A stretch of DNA of 28,368 nt from a virus: positions 1 through 28,368 of IMG/VR virus record IMGVR_UViG_3300020200_000138; one strand, written 5' to 3'. The notes beneath the pieces were generated by a model. That model did not search any database. It was not told the origin of the DNA and was given only the letters and a program-made list of their open reading frames with translations. Both the position numbers and the translations under genes were made by a program. Positions 27,853-28,368 of the stretch are shown piece after piece. Numbering within the stretch: the stretch's first letter is position 1; each line of letters starts with the position of its first letter.

Positions 27853-28191
27853 TTAGAATTTCGTCTCGATCTGTCTCAGGGCTTCGCGTAGCAAGGCCGC
27901 TGGCGTCGGCGCGGGCTCAACCACCTCGCCGTACACCTCGCGCAGAAATCCAATGTCCCCGGCCGAGCGGAATGCCCTGGCCAGTTCGTAAAGCAGCAGG
28001 GCCAATGCCTCTTGCTGGCCGTTGAACACGCGCTCGACCGTGTCGGGGCTGGCTCCGATCGCTCCGGCAAGTTGTTTGATCGCCCAAGGCCCTCGCGGAT
28101 GAAGGCGTCGCGCGAGTGCCGCCTTGAGGCGGTCGCGTAGTTCGTCGCGTGCCGCAGATTTGCGGTACGTGGGTGCTGATCTGCGAGGCAT
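27853..28191 (-). CDS. HTH regulator at the head of the early operon
   Basis: The ATG at 28191 gives 112 residues. The longer frame to 28314 crosses the inverted repeat and is not believed. The N-terminus is basic (MPRRSAPTYRKSAARDELRD). Residues about 35-60 (PWAIKQLAGAIGASPDTVER) form a helix-turn-helix with GASPDTVE as turn and recognition helix. The C-terminal half is helical (ALALLLYELARAFRSAGDI). Its first codon lies 4 bases from an 11+11 bp inverted repeat, so self-regulation is likely. It is the first gene of the minus-strand early series. It could be a repressor or a lysogeny activator of CII type. The sequence cannot decide this. Confidence 0.75.
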   Translation of the reverse strand: MPRRSAPTYRKSAARDELRDRLKAALARRLHPRGPWAIKQLAGAIGASPDTVERVFNGQQEALALLLYELARAFRSAGDIGFLREVYGEVVEPAPTPAALLREALRQIETKF

Positions 28192-28194
28192 GAT

Positions 28195-28223
28195 GGCTCC
28201 ATGATTGGTTCCATCATGGAGCC
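28195..28223. promoter_or_regulatory. Operator-like inverted repeat at the start of the early operon
   Basis: GGCTCCATGAT (28195-28205) and ATCATGGAGCC (28213-28223) are perfect 11-bp inverted arms around a 7-base spacer. The spacer plus right arm also carries a near direct copy of the left half (TGGTTCCATCA). It covers the expected start region of the 28191 gene. No good promoter boxes were found beside it (best: TTGTCC-N17-TGATGG on the minus strand). Confidence 0.6.
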
Positions 28224-28368
28224 GAACAGCAAAGGACAAATTGATAGCAGCAGCAGAGACGACGATCGCTCCGTCGCGTTGGCGCGCAGCGGAGCACGGG
28301 ACGCCAAGGTTCAATGGCGTAGAGGATTGCGACCTCTCGGCGAAGTGCTTGGCCGATTGGTCGAGGCG
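28201..28368 (+). CDS. Possible divergent ORF, N-terminal part (runs off right edge)
   Basis: A rightward frame from an ATG at 28201 (or 28216) stays open to the window edge for 56 codons, starting MIGSIMEPNSKGQIDSSS and continuing RRGLRPLGEVLGRLVEA. It would be divergent from the HTH gene, as in a phage switch. There is no convincing ribosome site, the inverted repeat lies across its start and late codons are not typical of the neighbours, so it may be chance. Confidence 0.25.
   Translation, partial: MIGSIMEPNSKGQIDSSSRDDDRSVALARSGARDAKVQWRRGLRPLGEVLGRLVEA

Noticed and set aside
1-28368. Integrase, attachment sites, tRNA or rRNA genes, insertion sequences
   Set aside because: I looked for tyrosine or serine recombinase motifs, transposase motifs, tRNA cloverleaf with TTC-loop patterns and terminal repeats and found none. 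They may lie outside the window.

Overview
The window looks like a contiguous piece of a tailed-phage or prophage genome with a short-tailed (podovirus-like) virion. The host is probably a GC-rich alphaproteobacterium: base composition is near 65% GC over most genes, and several small conserved proteins resemble those seen in phages and prophages of that class. That host guess is from memory of families, not from a search. No integrase, lysis gene, tRNA or CRISPR array is visible. Both ends are cut inside phage DNA.

Late/virion region (minus strand, about 18513 down to 1). In transcription order: two small conserved proteins, a stand-alone GIY-YIG nuclease, small and large terminase, a small beta-rich protein, portal, two small proteins, a scaffold-like protein, major capsid protein, a decoration-like protein, a DUF115/MptE-like (sialyltransferase-fold) protein, a helical protein, the head-tail adaptor, a nozzle/hub-like protein, a 688-residue protein with two ADP-ribosyltransferase-like domains, a GNAT acetyltransferase, an S74-chaperone tail fibre, and the start of another virion protein that runs off the left edge. 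No tape measure, tail tube or prohead protease is seen, which fits a short tail. Most genes are coupled by 4-base stop/start overlaps or gaps of a few bases. GC-rich hairpins lie on both sides of the capsid gene and before the terminase genes, and an intrinsic-terminator-like hairpin precedes the nuclease gene.

Switch and cassette region (18514-20469). Two near-consensus sigma70-type promoters stand back to back at 18539-18618. The rightward one reads into four small genes of unknown function and a terminal XRE-family HTH gene. Each gene after the first is preceded by a copy of a structured repeat: a long covarying hairpin, an invariant GACGGGCCGG block with a CCGG-N5-CCGG hairpin, then a purine-rich ribosome binding site. 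This repeated-leader cassette is the best candidate here for something undescribed. Small unknown genes ending in an HTH gene also recall anti-CRISPR (acr-aca) loci.

Early/replication region (minus strand, 28191 down to 20362). It starts with an HTH regulator whose start codon sits beside an 11+11 bp inverted repeat. Tightly coupled small genes follow, with a one-helix membrane peptide, a second HTH protein and a RusA-type resolvase. Next come an SNF2-like helicase overlapping a beta-class DNA methyltransferase, a frameshifted MazG-like gene, a conserved small protein, a DUF1376 replication protein, a helical protein with a possible HTH, a class I methyltransferase and a short terminal ORF. 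The DUF1376 gene contains eight 11-bp repeats at exact 11-bp spacing, including a perfect 34-bp palindrome. By analogy with lambda O this is a likely replication origin.
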